Source: Chitinophaga sp. CF118 (GTDB lineage: Bacteria > Bacteroidota > Bacteroidia > Chitinophagales > Chitinophagaceae). From it: 64,000 nucleotides of DNA. The notes beneath the pieces are model-generated. The model did not search any database, was not told the origin of the DNA, and was given only the letters and a program-made list of their open reading frames with translations. Every line of letters begins with the position of its first letter. Position 1 is the first letter of the stretch. The position numbers and the translations under genes were made by a program. Positions 25,706-36,953 of the stretch are shown in pieces. The stretch spans positions 1-64,000 of the forward strand of contig NZ_FOMK01000001.1 in the NCBI RefSeq assembly GCF_900112615.1, given 5' to 3'.

Positions 25706-28700
25706 TCATAGTGTTACCTGGATTCCGGTCGTCCATATTTTTAGTGGAGGAAGTGTAAGTAACCCAAATGGAGTTGCCGTTTCCGGATCTAACCCTTTAT
25801 AATTGGTGAGCGTCAATAAATTCTGACCTAGTATATATAATCTGGCATTACCCAAATGGATTTTATTTCTCCATTTCTCAGGTAGTCGCCATGACAATGA
25901 CAAGTTTCTTAGCCGGATATAAGATGCATCAGAATATGCCGCATCGCTAAAATTCGCATTACTCCATGATGCAGTATTGGAGGAATTATCAAACTTCGGC
26001 ATGGCCTTAATGTCCCCTGGTTTTTGCCAACGATCTAAAACAGAAATGGGCTGATTAGCACTGCTTAAGTCAAGCGTTCCACTGTAATAGTATCCCGCTG
26101 GCGATGAACCAAACAAATAATTATGCCTTACTTGCTTTACCACCTGGATTAACAGATCCAATTCAAACCCTTTATATTGAATATTGTTTTCAAATCCACC
26201 ATAAAGATGAGGTATTGGACTGACCCGGGCTGTCAAGTCCGTAGTCGGATTAGGATATGTTGTAGGTTTACCATCTTTATCAACAACTTGATAATTACCG
26301 GTTGCTGGGTCCACTCCTGCTGCATGGTATATCTTCAGGGTCGTTATTGGCTCACCAATAATTAATGTATTAGATAAACTTGAAGCTGTCAAATTAGGAA
26401 AACTCAGCAACTTATTTTTAGGAAGACTCAGGTTGATATTACTTGTCCACGATACATCACGATCTCGAATATTCGTAGTACTCAGTGTGAATTCCCAACC
26501 GTAATTTTGCACTATGGCGGGAAAGTTCCTATACTCAATAGATTCGAAACCAGTCATTATAGGTAAAGGAGAAGATAGTAGTTGGTTGGATGACCGGTTC
26601 TGATAATAGTTAGCATTTAACAGTATCCTATCTTTTAAAAACCCGAGATCAAGGCCAAATTGTAATTTCCGGGTCTCTTCCCATTGCAGGTAGGAATTTG
26701 GCAAATTATAAGGCGTAAGTCCAACTGCTCCTTGGTAAGGTATAGGTACAGTCGTATTTTTATAGGCGCTAAGGTACTTGTAATCACTGAACTGGTCGTT
26801 ACCAGTAGAGCCATAACTAGCTCTAAATTTACCAAAACTCAGGATAGATAAATTCTGCTGTGCAAAATTCTCATTAGAAAAAATCCAACCTATTCCTACA
26901 GCACCAAAATTGTGGAACTGATTCCTTAAACCAAAACGGCTACTACCATCCCTACGGGCAGTAAGATTGATGATGTATTTTTCTTTCCAGTTATAATTTA
27001 TTCTGCCAAATAACGCATTATATCTATATGAGGATGATTGTTTAGCATTACTTACGTTTTGCGCGTTACTAATATTTCCCAATACAAGATCATTAGCATA
27101 ACCCCTCCCATATTCTGTTTGTAGCGTAGTATTGTTTTGTTGGATAGTTCCTCCAACTAATGCTTCCAATCGTCCCTTTCCAATCTCTTTCTTAAAATTT
27201 ATCTGAGGTTCAATCAACCAGGAGTTAATGTTTCCATGGTTAAAGGAAGAAGTTCTTTCATAGAAAGATCTAAATTCAGGAGGAATAGATAATGATGGTT
27301 CTATACCTATTTCATTTGATTGCAGGCTACCAAATCCAAAATTTGTTTTTATGTCAAGCCCTGGCAAAATCTCATAACTGATCACTGCACTACTCATCAA
27401 GTTCGTAGTTTTTACTGTATACCGGTTATATAAATATGATAATGGATTAATCCAGGTAGAGTTACCACTCGCATCAGGAGCCCAGTTCAAACTGCCATCA
27501 GATTTGTTTAAATCCGGCGCTACAGGTGCTAATGTAACCGCAATATTGGTAAGGTCTTTTTGCAGGAGTTGATTTTTATCTACCATGTAGGCACCAGACA
27601 ACTGGAAACGGAATTTCTGGTTAGAAGAAACATTATTCAAATTGAAGCGAAGTGAAGCTTTTTCATCATAAACATCACTGGGAAATACAGTCGTTTCCTT
27701 ACGATATCCAGTACCTATCAAAAATTGAGTATTCTCATTTCCCCCGGAAATGTTACCCTGTATATTAGTAATATGCGCCGTACCACCTATTAATTTTTTT
27801 TGCCAATTAGTATATCGGGTAGTATCCCACGTGCCATTAAGATCATAATCATAATCACCAGGGGTAGAGGTTGTATTCCTGAGTGCTTCATGGCGCATTT
27901 CAAGATATTGTTGAGTGTTAAGCAAATCTAACATATGGGTTACTTTCCCCCAACCACGTTGTATATTAAAGTCCACCTTTGTTTTCCCGGGCTTTCCTTT
28001 TTTAGTAGTGATCAGGATTGCACCATTGGCGGCACGTGAACCGAAGATAGCCGTAGCATCAGCATCTTTTAGAATATCTATACTTTCAATATCTGTTGGG
28101 TTGATAAAACTAAAAGGACTACCAGCCCCGGCTATTAAACCATCCAGGGTAGTCGGACTTTGGGTACCGGAAGTACCCAGAACAGTTTTTGTTGTCCATA
28201 ATAATCTGGATGGATAGGGCACCCCATCAATAACATATAGAGGATCGTTCCCAACCCTAAAAGAAAGACTATTTTGGCCTTGAATTTGAACGTTTACACC
28301 CCCACCTGCATACCCTGTACTTTGGGTAATATACAAACCGGGTACACTTGCTTCAAGTGCGAGTAATGGATTGTTTACAGGTTGTCTTGCTATGTCTGCA
28401 GCTTTGATTGATGATATATTACCAGTGCTGTTACGTTTGGAGGTTTGGCCGTAACCAATTATTTGTACTTCATCTAATGAGGAAGCTGCTGCCTTTAATG
28501 TAATAATTCCCAGATTATTTCGGTCGATTTTCAATTCGTAGGATTCAATACCAATGCAACTTATAACAAGTATGTCTCCAATATTAGCTTGTATAGAAAA
28601 ATGACCTTCTAAGTTCGATTTAGCACCTGTTTTGGTACCTTTAACAATAATCGATGCACCAACGATGGGCTCCCTTGTTTCCGCTAAGAGAAGAGTACCA

Positions 28701-28810
28701 AAGATTTCCGCTTGTGATGGAGACGCGCTGAACTGTTGGTTAGCATAAACAATAAATGGAGTAAATACAATTAAAAAAACAGCCAGCATAAATAAGAAGG
28801 CTTGTTTCAT
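25706..28810 (-). CDS. SusC/RagA TonB-linked outer-membrane transporter (second pair)
   Basis: About 1034 aa. A signal peptide (MKQAFLFMLAVFLIVF) is followed by a carboxypeptidase-D-like regulatory domain (IFGTLLLAETREPIVGASI), a plug with the SusC signature (RNSTGNISSIKAADI, PLYVIDGVPYP, SIDILKDADATAIFGSRAA) and a beta-barrel ending GIQVTL. There is no STN domain, unlike the SusC upstream, so it is not expected to signal to FecR. The frame stays open to 28978, but the M57 start at 28810 gives a proper signal peptide and leaves room for a promoter after the terminator at 28999-29030. Confidence 0.9.
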   Translation of the reverse strand: MKQAFLFMLAVFLIVFTPFIVYANQQFSASPSQAEIFGTLLLAETREPIVGASIIVKGTKTGAKSNLEGHFSIQANIGDILVISCIGIESYELKIDRNNLGIITLKAAASSLDEVQIIGYGQTSKRNSTGNISSIKAADIARQPVNNPLLALEASVPGLYITQSTGYAGGGVNVQIQGQNSLSFRVGNDPLYVIDGVPYPSRLLWTTKTVLGTSGTQSPTTLDGLIAGAGSPFSFINPTDIESIDILKDADATAIFGSRAANGAILITTKKGKPGKTKVDFNIQRGWGKVTHMLDLLNTQQYLEMRHEALRNTTSTPGDYDYDLNGTWDTTRYTNWQKKLIGGTAHITNIQGNISGGNENTQFLIGTGYRKETTVFPSDVYDEKASLRFNLNNVSSNQKFRFQLSGAYMVDKNQLLQKDLTNIAVTLAPVAPDLNKSDGSLNWAPDASGNSTWINPLSYLYNRYTVKTTNLMSSAVISYEILPGLDIKTNFGFGSLQSNEIGIEPSLSIPPEFRSFYERTSSFNHGNINSWLIEPQINFKKEIGKGRLEALVGGTIQQNNTTLQTEYGRGYANDLVLGNISNAQNVSNAKQSSSYRYNALFGRINYNWKEKYIINLTARRDGSSRFGLRNQFHNFGAVGIGWIFSNENFAQQNLSILSFGKFRASYGSTGNDQFSDYKYLSAYKNTTVPIPYQGAVGLTPYNLPNSYLQWEETRKLQFGLDLGFLKDRILLNANYYQNRSSNQLLSSPLPIMTGFESIEYRNFPAIVQNYGWEFTLSTTNIRDRDVSWTSNINLSLPKNKLLSFPNLTASSLSNTLIIGEPITTLKIYHAAGVDPATGNYQVVDKDGKPTTYPNPTTDLTARVSPIPHLYGGFENNIQYKGFELDLLIQVVKQVRHNYLFGSSPAGYYYSGTLDLSSANQPISVLDRWQKPGDIKAMPKFDNSSNTASWSNANFSDAAYSDASYIRLRNLSLSWRLPEKWRNKIHLGNARLYILGQNLLTLTNYKGLDPETATPFGLLTLPPLKIWTTGIQVTL

Positions 28811-28998
28811 CGCATTCACAAATATATTACTGTTTATTCGATGATATATTGTATTACTGTTCTTTATGCGTTGGCTGCTAAAGCCAGGTGCAGTAATTGG
28901 CTGGTTATAATACGCAGATTTTTGCATAAATTGTAGGAGTTTAGTTGATAAAAAATTAGAGTCTTGAAGATTACTCAATGTTGGATCGACTGATCGAT

Positions 28999-29030
28999 AA
29001 ACCGCTACGGATTAGGCTCCGTAGCGGTTT
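28999..29030 (-). terminator. Terminator between M16 gene and second SusC
   Basis: AAACCGCTACGG and CCGTAGCGGTTT form a 12-bp stem around an 8-nt loop, 10 nt after the M16 stop. It suggests that the second SusC/SusD pair is a separate or attenuated transcription unit. Confidence 0.8.
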
Positions 29031-29039
29031 GCTTTTACA

Positions 29040-31886
29040 TTATTTTTTCTCAGGATCCATTTCTATGTCTATTAGATTTCCCTGGGTAAATATCTTTTTT
29101 GCAAAATCACGAATCATTTCCGGCGTTACTGAAGAAACAAATTTTTCATAGTTATTATGTCTGTCAATTCCATAAATAACGTATTGGGAAGCTGTATAAT
29201 TCCAATAATTAGCATTTTTTTCAGCAGCCCATTCCCTGACAGACTTAAGTAAATTCCCTTTTGCTTTATCCACATTTTCAGGAGCTGGACCTTGTTCTAT
29301 GAGTTTATCGATCTCTGCATACATAATCTTCATCAGTTTTGCTTTTTTAATTGGATCAGGATCTGTAGCAAACCATATCGAGAAATTAAAATTGTCTTTA
29401 GGAAACTTGCTAATGGACCCAGCAGCACCAACATAATACACCCCCCCTTCTTTCTCCCGCAAGTTTTCAGTGTAATTGATTGTTAATATTCTTCCCACAA
29501 AAGACATCATCACTTCGTTTTCCAACGTATAGGGGATATTATCTCCGGTATACGCCACATGAACACTTGATTTAGGCGTTACCATACTATGGGTAAACTG
29601 TTTTCTGATCATTCCTTTAGGCGGATAGATTCCATAATCTTTCACTTTTTCATAGCTATTTACGGAAGGAAGCCCTCCTAAATAAGTTTCTACAAGTGGC
29701 CGGATACTATCTACTGGTAAATTTCCTGTAATAATGAAAGTGAAATCGCGAGCATTAGCGAAACGCTCCTGGTACATACGAAGCACTTTATCATAATCAA
29801 CTTTATTTATTATCGAAGAATCACGTTCTGCTGAAATTGCCCTCGGATGGTGATTACTCATAATTCCGGCTACTGTATCCCTGAAAACAAAACTGGGTTC
29901 AGCATAACGGTTATTAAATGCTTCTAAGGACGATTTTTTCCAAGTATCAAAATATTGCTGATCCTTACGAGGAGGAATCGCCATTCTCAAATACGTCAGC
30001 TGAAATAGCGTTTCTTTATCCTTTATGGAGCCTTCCCCTTCCAACGACTCACTGAATTCTGTTACCGATGGAAGTATCCATGCATCTTTTCCAATAAGCA
30101 CTTTATTCAATTCACTCATGCTCAAATTTCCAAATCCCCCATAAAAGCTCATTCCGGTAAGTTTAGCAGATGGCAGATTCTGATCACTTGCCTGGGAGTA
30201 GCCACCTGGGCTATAGGCAGATATATTCAATTTATCTTCTTTATAGTCTATCTTTTTAAACCAAACTTTTGCTCCATTGGAAAGAGTCCAACATGTGAAG
30301 CCGAACGGCTTACTTTCCGTTTTTACTATTTTACCTGGGATAGGTTTTTTCTCCAGTAATTGTGTAGAGGCCGTTTCATATACATAAGGTTCTAGTTTGA
30401 CGTTTTTTGATTCGTTCCAGATCCGGATGATGTCTTCTTTAGCTGGAAGATGATTATCATCTTTGGGGGTCATAGCATAGATCACAAGATTAGAATCTCC
30501 CATCGATTTTTTTGCATAGTAATTGATGGTGTCAATGGTCAGCTCCGATAATAGCTTTTTACCCATATTGTATTCCCATTCTGCCCCTGGAGCTGGCTCA
30601 TTGGTCAGAAAATGTTTAGTATACTCATTTATATATATAGATGTTATCTTATTAGCGCGATCGGTATATTGTTTTTCCAGTCCAGTTAATGTGCCCTTTT
30701 TAAAATCTTCGAGTTCTGCTGCTGTAAAACCAAATTGATGCATCCGTTCGATCTCAGTAAAAGCACCATTAAATGCCTTTAATACCTCATTTTTTTCTTT
30801 TGGATAAACTGTGAGGTTCCATGCTGGTTTTAAAGAGGCAAAAACAAAAGTTGATGAATAAATAGATGCAGAGGAAAAGGGGGCATTTGTCTTTTCACGT
30901 ACTTCATTAAAGCGATTAATTAATAAGCTAGCAATTGTCTGGTTAATGAGATTCATTTTATACCACGCCAATGCTGATTTCTGTGCCATAGGCCATTCTT
31001 CCATTTTCCAGTACGCAGCTAATGTGGTCGCAGTAATTTCCTTATCGATCCCATAAGCAATGATGGGTTTCGCATTATCCGGAATAAGTGAATAAACCCG
31101 TTCAGCTGGTTTGATGGGAACCGGGATATCTGCAAAAAGGCGTTTGATCTTTTTCTCAATCTTATCTACATCAATATCGCCTACTACGATAATACCCTGC
31201 AAATCGGGACGATACCATTTTTTATAATAATCCCGAAGTTCCTGATACTTAAAATTATTCACCACATCTATACTACCGATCGGAATCCGATTGGCATAAG
31301 GTGTACCCGCGTAAATGACTGGGAAAATCTCATTTTGCAGTACTCGCAAATCACCTCCGGAGCTGAGTCTCCATTCTTCCCTAACAACTCCCCGCTCGTC
31401 GTCGATATCCTTATCATTAAGTGTTAAAAATCCAGCCCAATCGTGCAACACCAATAAAGATGTATCTATAATACCCTCCCGGTTTAAAGGGATATTGATC
31501 AGCTTATAAATCGTTTCATCATACGAAGTTGAAGCATTGATATTACTTCCAAACCTGATTCCTTTTTTCTCCAATTCTGTTATGAGGGAATTTCCTGGGA
31601 AGTGCTTTGAGCCGTTAAATGCCATGTGCTCCAAGAAATGAGCCAGTCCACGCTGATTTTCATCCTCCAGAACAGAGCCTACTTTCTGCACTAAGTAGAA
31701 ATCAGCCCGTTCCTTGGGTATTCTATTATTTCGGATATAATACGTTTGCCCATTAGGCAATTTACCAGTACGGACCTGGGGATCCAGAATGATTTGTTGC
31801 CCCCTGCTAATATTAATTGCTGCAAAGAGAAAGAACAAGCAAAAGGAAAGAATAACTTTTTTCATATTACTTTTTGAATGACGCAT
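29040..31886 (-). CDS. M16-family zinc metallopeptidase, exported
   Basis: A 948-aa pitrilysin/insulinase-type protease. The signal peptide lies near MKKVILSFCLFFLFAA (residues 8-23). The inverted zinc motif HFLEH has His83, Glu86 and His87, and the third ligand lies in the DDERGVVREEW region. A second, non-catalytic M16 half follows, typical of periplasmic members. It lies between two SusC/SusD pairs in the same direction, 41 nt after the first SusD stop. This suggests that the operon imports and degrades peptides, as in RagAB-type systems; the link is inference. Confidence 0.92.
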   Translation of the reverse strand: MRHSKSNMKKVILSFCLFFLFAAINISRGQQIILDPQVRTGKLPNGQTYYIRNNRIPKERADFYLVQKVGSVLEDENQRGLAHFLEHMAFNGSKHFPGNSLITELEKKGIRFGSNINASTSYDETIYKLINIPLNREGIIDTSLLVLHDWAGFLTLNDKDIDDERGVVREEWRLSSGGDLRVLQNEIFPVIYAGTPYANRIPIGSIDVVNNFKYQELRDYYKKWYRPDLQGIIVVGDIDVDKIEKKIKRLFADIPVPIKPAERVYSLIPDNAKPIIAYGIDKEITATTLAAYWKMEEWPMAQKSALAWYKMNLINQTIASLLINRFNEVREKTNAPFSSASIYSSTFVFASLKPAWNLTVYPKEKNEVLKAFNGAFTEIERMHQFGFTAAELEDFKKGTLTGLEKQYTDRANKITSIYINEYTKHFLTNEPAPGAEWEYNMGKKLLSELTIDTINYYAKKSMGDSNLVIYAMTPKDDNHLPAKEDIIRIWNESKNVKLEPYVYETASTQLLEKKPIPGKIVKTESKPFGFTCWTLSNGAKVWFKKIDYKEDKLNISAYSPGGYSQASDQNLPSAKLTGMSFYGGFGNLSMSELNKVLIGKDAWILPSVTEFSESLEGEGSIKDKETLFQLTYLRMAIPPRKDQQYFDTWKKSSLEAFNNRYAEPSFVFRDTVAGIMSNHHPRAISAERDSSIINKVDYDKVLRMYQERFANARDFTFIITGNLPVDSIRPLVETYLGGLPSVNSYEKVKDYGIYPPKGMIRKQFTHSMVTPKSSVHVAYTGDNIPYTLENEVMMSFVGRILTINYTENLREKEGGVYYVGAAGSISKFPKDNFNFSIWFATDPDPIKKAKLMKIMYAEIDKLIEQGPAPENVDKAKGNLLKSVREWAAEKNANYWNYTASQYVIYGIDRHNNYEKFVSSVTPEMIRDFAKKIFTQGNLIDIEMDPEKK

Positions 31887-31927
31887 TGCTGCTTAAGTTT
31901 AGATTGATTCTTATTTTTACAGTGCTG

Positions 31928-33346
31928 TTATCTTGGGTTCTGAGGCATTACTTCTCTCTTTAATACCTCTTGAGGAATCAACAACACATAACGGGAATCA
32001 TTTGGTGGAAGAGTATAAGTTACTCCGTTCAAAACACGGGTGAGTGAGACAGCGAACCTTGGATCTTTATTCAATCTTCTCAAGTCTGTCCATCTCAATC
32101 CTCTGTACAACAATTCCTTTCTTCGTTCCACAAGTATTTTTGTCAATGCATCAACGGCGCTTGTTGCTGTCATATCTGTATATTTTTTCGTCGCCCATCT
32201 TGTTCTGATCAAGGTATTCAGATCTGTAATGGCACTACTAGTGTTGCCAGCCCTTGCATAACACTCTGCTCGTACCAAATACATCTCGTCGGTTGCCAGC
32301 CCACAAAACAACGTATAACTTAAGGATCCGTCATAACTCCCCCTGAATTGATATGTATTTATGTCTACCCCGCTATTTTGACGAAAGAAAATAACTTGCC
32401 TCAAATCATCGTCCTCGTAAGATTTATACAAATTAGAATCCACCTTCGCTACGAATGGGTTAAGAGTTGGCGTTGCTGAACTAACGGCAGAAAAAATGAC
32501 CTCTGAATTATATTTGGCAATAGGCAAAAATGCATTAACATTTAGTGTATTGAAATCGATGAGTGTATTATAATTCTGGAGGCATTTATCTGCATGAGTA
32601 AACGCATTCGGATAATCCCTCATGGACAGGTATACACGTGCCAGCAGGGCATGAGCCGCCGCTTGCCCGGGTCTGGCTTTGGTAATAATAGAAGTAGGCC
32701 GGGTAGCTGGGAGTAATGTTACTGCTTCATTCAGATCCTCTAGTATTCTATCGTATGTTTGTTTTACAGTTGCTCTCTCTGATTTCTCACTAATATCTGG
32801 CGATAAGCGCAATGGAATGCACAGATCCGTTCCGGACGTTGCTGAATCAAAAGGTTTGGCCCATATTTGTGCAGCCTGATAAAAGCTAAAGCTCCTGAAA
32901 AACAAAGCAGCGCCTTTTATTTGACTCCAAGTCGCCTGCTCATCTATAGTTGGTGTTATCTTTCCTAGTGTTTCCAATACCTGGTTAGCGTACAATACTT
33001 TCTGATAAGTAGCTGACCATTGAAATGTTGGTACATCAGCATCAGCGTTCCATATATAGCCATCTCTATAAACAATGGACTGTGTATTCCAATTTGCAAA
33101 CGTAAGATAATAGTTGTCAGCTGAAGGTTCACCTACAGGATAGCTAATACCCATAATTATATAATTATCCAACAACGCCTGGCAATCTGCTAACGTTGAA
33201 GGCAATACCATCTTTTTGTCGGGTTTGACATCAAGATATTTCTTGCAGGAACCGAGGCCACAAATTAAGGAAAGGCATAGCAACATTCTACAAATGGCAT
33301 TCGCTATAATAGAAAATCTGCTATATGTTATAATAGTTTTATTCAT
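31928..33346 (-). CDS. SusD/RagB-family outer-membrane lipoprotein (first pair)
   Basis: A 472-aa SusD-like lipoprotein with lipobox LGSCKKYLDV, a form typical of Chitinophagaceae SusD proteins. Landmarks are LADCQALLDNY, IKGAALFFRSFSFYQAAQIW and ERRKELLYRGLRWTDLRRL. It is somewhat shorter than the other SusD. It follows its SusC partner by 22 nt and precedes the M16 protease, so the three are likely cotranscribed under the ECF sigma factor upstream. Confidence 0.93.
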   Translation of the reverse strand: MNKTIITYSRFSIIANAICRMLLCLSLICGLGSCKKYLDVKPDKKMVLPSTLADCQALLDNYIIMGISYPVGEPSADNYYLTFANWNTQSIVYRDGYIWNADADVPTFQWSATYQKVLYANQVLETLGKITPTIDEQATWSQIKGAALFFRSFSFYQAAQIWAKPFDSATSGTDLCIPLRLSPDISEKSERATVKQTYDRILEDLNEAVTLLPATRPTSIITKARPGQAAAHALLARVYLSMRDYPNAFTHADKCLQNYNTLIDFNTLNVNAFLPIAKYNSEVIFSAVSSATPTLNPFVAKVDSNLYKSYEDDDLRQVIFFRQNSGVDINTYQFRGSYDGSLSYTLFCGLATDEMYLVRAECYARAGNTSSAITDLNTLIRTRWATKKYTDMTATSAVDALTKILVERRKELLYRGLRWTDLRRLNKDPRFAVSLTRVLNGVTYTLPPNDSRYVLLIPQEVLKREVMPQNPR

Positions 33347-33368
33347 GGTGCCTAATTTTTATAATAGT

Positions 33369-36300
33369 TTAGAAATTGGCGTTTAATCCGAATGCAATTG
33401 TTCGTGGAGCAGGAAACCCTGCTCCATAATCAGGATCTATTCCTTGCTTATTAGCCCGCCATATGATACCCAGGTTAGATACATTAGCATAAAAACGTAT
33501 ATTCCTGAAATACCCATTGGATTTATCAATGTTATAACTGGCTGTGATATCCTGCAGGCGGATGTGGTCGGCTTTTGACACCAGAGCGGCTGAACCTTGA
33601 TAGAAGAGATCCCTGTAATAATCAGCAGGATAAACCATAGAAGGTACATTCGTTATTTTTTCATCCCCTGTTTTTTGCCAACGTTGTGCAAAGTCCGCAT
33701 GTCCTTGCCCGTAATAAAATAGTTGATTATAATTAGTGCTGGTTCTGCGGAAATAGTAATTAAGTTTATAAATAATGTTTGCAGAAAGACTAATATTTTT
33801 CCAGGAAAAAGTATTCCGGATAGACCCAAAATAAACAGGTATTGCACTGCCATGATATTTCAAGTCATCCACGCTAGGAGCATAAAGATTTGCATAATCT
33901 TTACTGATCAGTCCTTTACTATCATAACCTTGCGGATCACCTGTTAAAGGATCAAGGCCTGCCCATTTATAACTATAAACAGCAAAAAGTGGTTTATTTA
34001 TGATTGGTATTAAAGCATCTGAAGCAGATGTGAATAGACTGCCAGAAGGAACTTCTGCTGGTATATAATGGGTTATTTTGTTTTCGTTATAACTGAAAAC
34101 AAAATCTGTATTCCATTTAAATTGATGAGCTTCAAAATTGGTAGAATGCAAGGTCAGGTCAATTCCTTTCCCCTTCATATCCACACTATTTATAACTGTA
34201 AGGTCAAATCCGGTGCTCAGACCAAGAGGAGTAATATATAACACATCCTTAGAATTCTTAGTAAAATATTCTACGCTTCCCGATATACGATTATTTCTAA
34301 AGCCAAAATCAAGTCCAAGATTCATAATGCCAATCTTTTCCCAACGGAGTTCTTTGTTAGCCGGATTCCCTATACTAGCGTAAGGTAAATTTGTAAAAGG
34401 AGCAGGGTAATTAGCATACTTAATAATACTAAGGGCAGATATGCTATTGCTGCTATTACCATTATAGCCATAGGTTGCCCTGAACTTGAGATTCGGTAAT
34501 ACCTTAGCTTTGTAAAATGGCTCTTCAGAAATATTCCAGGCCGCGCCTGCAGACCATAACGGTACGCCCCTTTGGTTGGTTTTAACTCCAAACAAATTAG
34601 CAGCATCTTTCCTGGCACTTGCGGATATTGTATAACGGGATTTATAAGTATAAGCTGCATTAGCGTATATAGAAGTAAACCGGTTGGTATTGTCTCCAAA
34701 ATACAGACTATTAGGTATCGTTCCTCCTCCTGTTGGTAATGTTGAGGCCGGGAAATAGGTTGTAAAGTCAACGCTTTTATAACCTAATATATTGTCATCA
34801 TATCCGTAGGTAGTATGGGTATTGGAAAGATCATGTCTTTCCCTTACTTCAGCCCCTGCAATGGCAATCAAATGATGTTTGGAGTTCCAGCTTTTATTCG
34901 CATTAATTTGTCCGCGAAGAGTATGCGTATTTACGTTGCGGTTGCTTACATCAAGAATGCCACCCAAGGGTATTGGCCTTTCGATAAGAGAGCCCACCGG
35001 TTGGGTAAACAAATTGATCAGGTTTCGAGTATAGTAAGATTCCATCCCCTGCCAGTTCCTTGCATCAAAAAGCGTCCTCCCGTATTGATATTTCACATCG
35101 ACACTGAAAACATTATTGAATTTATAATTAGCACCCATGTTCATTAACCAATCGTTCGTCCTTACGATATTTGAACTTGCATCCAGTTCTGCTAAAGGCC
35201 TGTATTTCCAATCCAACAAACGTGGGTCTATATCTCCGGCTTTCCCAACAAATTCCTCACGATAATCTCTCCCTACCACTAATGGATTGCCCTGGCCATC
35301 TGCCAGGCGGCTATAAGGCAGTATAGATGGAGAATAATATAGCGCACTAAAAACACCAAGATCTTTAGATTTAGTTTGTGTATAAATATTGCCAAATTGG
35401 ACTTCCAGGTTTTTAAAAGGTTTGAAAGATAAATTAGTCCTAAGTGTAATGCGATCATTCGAACTACGCACTGTACTACCAAGGCCTTTGTCATAGCCAG
35501 CAGATACAAAGTAGTTCACCATTTTAGAACCACCATTGAGGTTGATAGCATACTGTTGATTGATAGCCTTACGATAAACATATTTCAAATAATCATTTCG
35601 CACATCATATTGGCGTAGGGCATCAATCTTTCTCTCAGCAGTATTAAGAGTGATAGTACCTGATCGCTGTTGATCCAATATTTCTACTACCGGCGATATC
35701 AGTGGCCAATAATATGTATCATTAAGCTGGTAATCATAATTTCCTTTAGAGAATAACCATTTTTCAACATCAATAAAATCGCTTGATTTTATCTGCGGCA
35801 GGTAAAACAGGTTGGGTTTATTAGTAATGGCTACGTTAGAATTGAATGAAACCTGGAGGGGTTTATCATACCCCCCTTTTTTTGTAGTTATCACAATTAC
35901 TCCATTGCCCGCCATTATTCCCCAAATAGATGCAGCCGCTGCATCTTTTAATATTGTAATGCTCTCTACATCATTGGGATTAATATTGCTCACATCACCC
36001 TCATATGGGATGTTATCCAGAACAACTAATGGAGTTTTTCTCGCTTCCAGTGTGCTCAGCCCTCTAATAGTAAGTTGATTTAAGCCGGGTGAAGCACCAG
36101 GTAGCAACCGTTTGTCAAATAATATACCTGATGCAATTCCTTCAAGCCTTGCTATAACAGTTGGCCCTGTTGTACGGTTGAAAAGCTCGTTATCTATTTT
36201 CTCAAATGAGCCTGTAGCTCTCTCTTTGGGAAGGGTTTGGTAACCGGTACTTACGATTGTAACATCTTTCAATGCCAGTGTAGCGCGCTCAAGATGAATC

Positions 36301-36953
36301 TGTAAGTCCACATCAGCCCCGGAAACAGAAATTTCTTTGGTTGCATAACCTAAGTACGAAACCACCAATACTGCTTCATCGGCTGGAACAATAACAGAAA
36401 ATGCCCCGCCACTCCCCGCTCCAATTGTATACTTTGTTTTCTTCACAACAATTGAGGCGCCTGACAATCCTTCACCTTTTTCATTATATACCTTACCCGT
36501 TATTCTAATTGAGCTCGTATCTACAGCAGGAGAATCTTTCTCTATCCGGGAAATACTTACGGTACTTCCCTTTAGCCTCAGAACTATCGTTTTACCTACA
36601 ATGGCATATGTCAAAGGCTGATCTTTGAAACATATCTCCAATGCTTTCGCAAGTGGAACATCTTTAACCTCTATACTAATCTTATTATTTGCCTTCTCCA
36701 GCCATGCATTATCATAAAAGAACACCAATCCGGTTTGTTTTTCTATCGCTTTAAAAACCTGTTCTAGCGGCGCATTTTTTACCGAGAGGGTGATATTTTG
36801 CGAATATCCCCCGGCACTTGCCTGCAAGCAGGCAACCAGTAATAAAAGACCTGTAAACTTCATAATCAATAGCGTTTTATTTCTATAGGTCCGCCGGGCA
36901 TGAAGAAATACTTTAGCCCATAGGGACTCTTTGCAAAGAGTAATCAATTGCAT
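33369..36953 (-). CDS. SusC-family TonB receptor with STN signalling domain
   Basis: A 1194-aa transporter. A signal peptide near residues 31-50 (MKFTGLLLLVACLQASA) is followed by an STN domain (LSVKNAPLEQVFKAIEKQTG), a carboxypeptidase-like domain, the TonB plug (RGLSTLEARKTPLVVLDNIP, SITILKDAAAASIWG) and a large beta-barrel ending FGLNANF. STN domains pass a substrate-bound signal to a periplasmic FecR protein, and a FecR gene lies just upstream, so this is a transducer-type receptor regulating its own operon. The true start may be M31 (36863) rather than the listed one. Confidence 0.93.
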   Translation of the reverse strand: MQLITLCKESLWAKVFLHARRTYRNKTLLIMKFTGLLLLVACLQASAGGYSQNITLSVKNAPLEQVFKAIEKQTGLVFFYDNAWLEKANNKISIEVKDVPLAKALEICFKDQPLTYAIVGKTIVLRLKGSTVSISRIEKDSPAVDTSSIRITGKVYNEKGEGLSGASIVVKKTKYTIGAGSGGAFSVIVPADEAVLVVSYLGYATKEISVSGADVDLQIHLERATLALKDVTIVSTGYQTLPKERATGSFEKIDNELFNRTTGPTVIARLEGIASGILFDKRLLPGASPGLNQLTIRGLSTLEARKTPLVVLDNIPYEGDVSNINPNDVESITILKDAAAASIWGIMAGNGVIVITTKKGGYDKPLQVSFNSNVAITNKPNLFYLPQIKSSDFIDVEKWLFSKGNYDYQLNDTYYWPLISPVVEILDQQRSGTITLNTAERKIDALRQYDVRNDYLKYVYRKAINQQYAINLNGGSKMVNYFVSAGYDKGLGSTVRSSNDRITLRTNLSFKPFKNLEVQFGNIYTQTKSKDLGVFSALYYSPSILPYSRLADGQGNPLVVGRDYREEFVGKAGDIDPRLLDWKYRPLAELDASSNIVRTNDWLMNMGANYKFNNVFSVDVKYQYGRTLFDARNWQGMESYYTRNLINLFTQPVGSLIERPIPLGGILDVSNRNVNTHTLRGQINANKSWNSKHHLIAIAGAEVRERHDLSNTHTTYGYDDNILGYKSVDFTTYFPASTLPTGGGTIPNSLYFGDNTNRFTSIYANAAYTYKSRYTISASARKDAANLFGVKTNQRGVPLWSAGAAWNISEEPFYKAKVLPNLKFRATYGYNGNSSNSISALSIIKYANYPAPFTNLPYASIGNPANKELRWEKIGIMNLGLDFGFRNNRISGSVEYFTKNSKDVLYITPLGLSTGFDLTVINSVDMKGKGIDLTLHSTNFEAHQFKWNTDFVFSYNENKITHYIPAEVPSGSLFTSASDALIPIINKPLFAVYSYKWAGLDPLTGDPQGYDSKGLISKDYANLYAPSVDDLKYHGSAIPVYFGSIRNTFSWKNISLSANIIYKLNYYFRRTSTNYNQLFYYGQGHADFAQRWQKTGDEKITNVPSMVYPADYYRDLFYQGSAALVSKADHIRLQDITASYNIDKSNGYFRNIRFYANVSNLGIIWRANKQGIDPDYGAGFPAPRTIAFGLNANF

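Noticed and set aside
28811..28978. Start of the second SusC at 28978
   Set aside because: It would add 56 polar residues before the signal peptide and leave almost no promoter space after the terminator ending at 28999.
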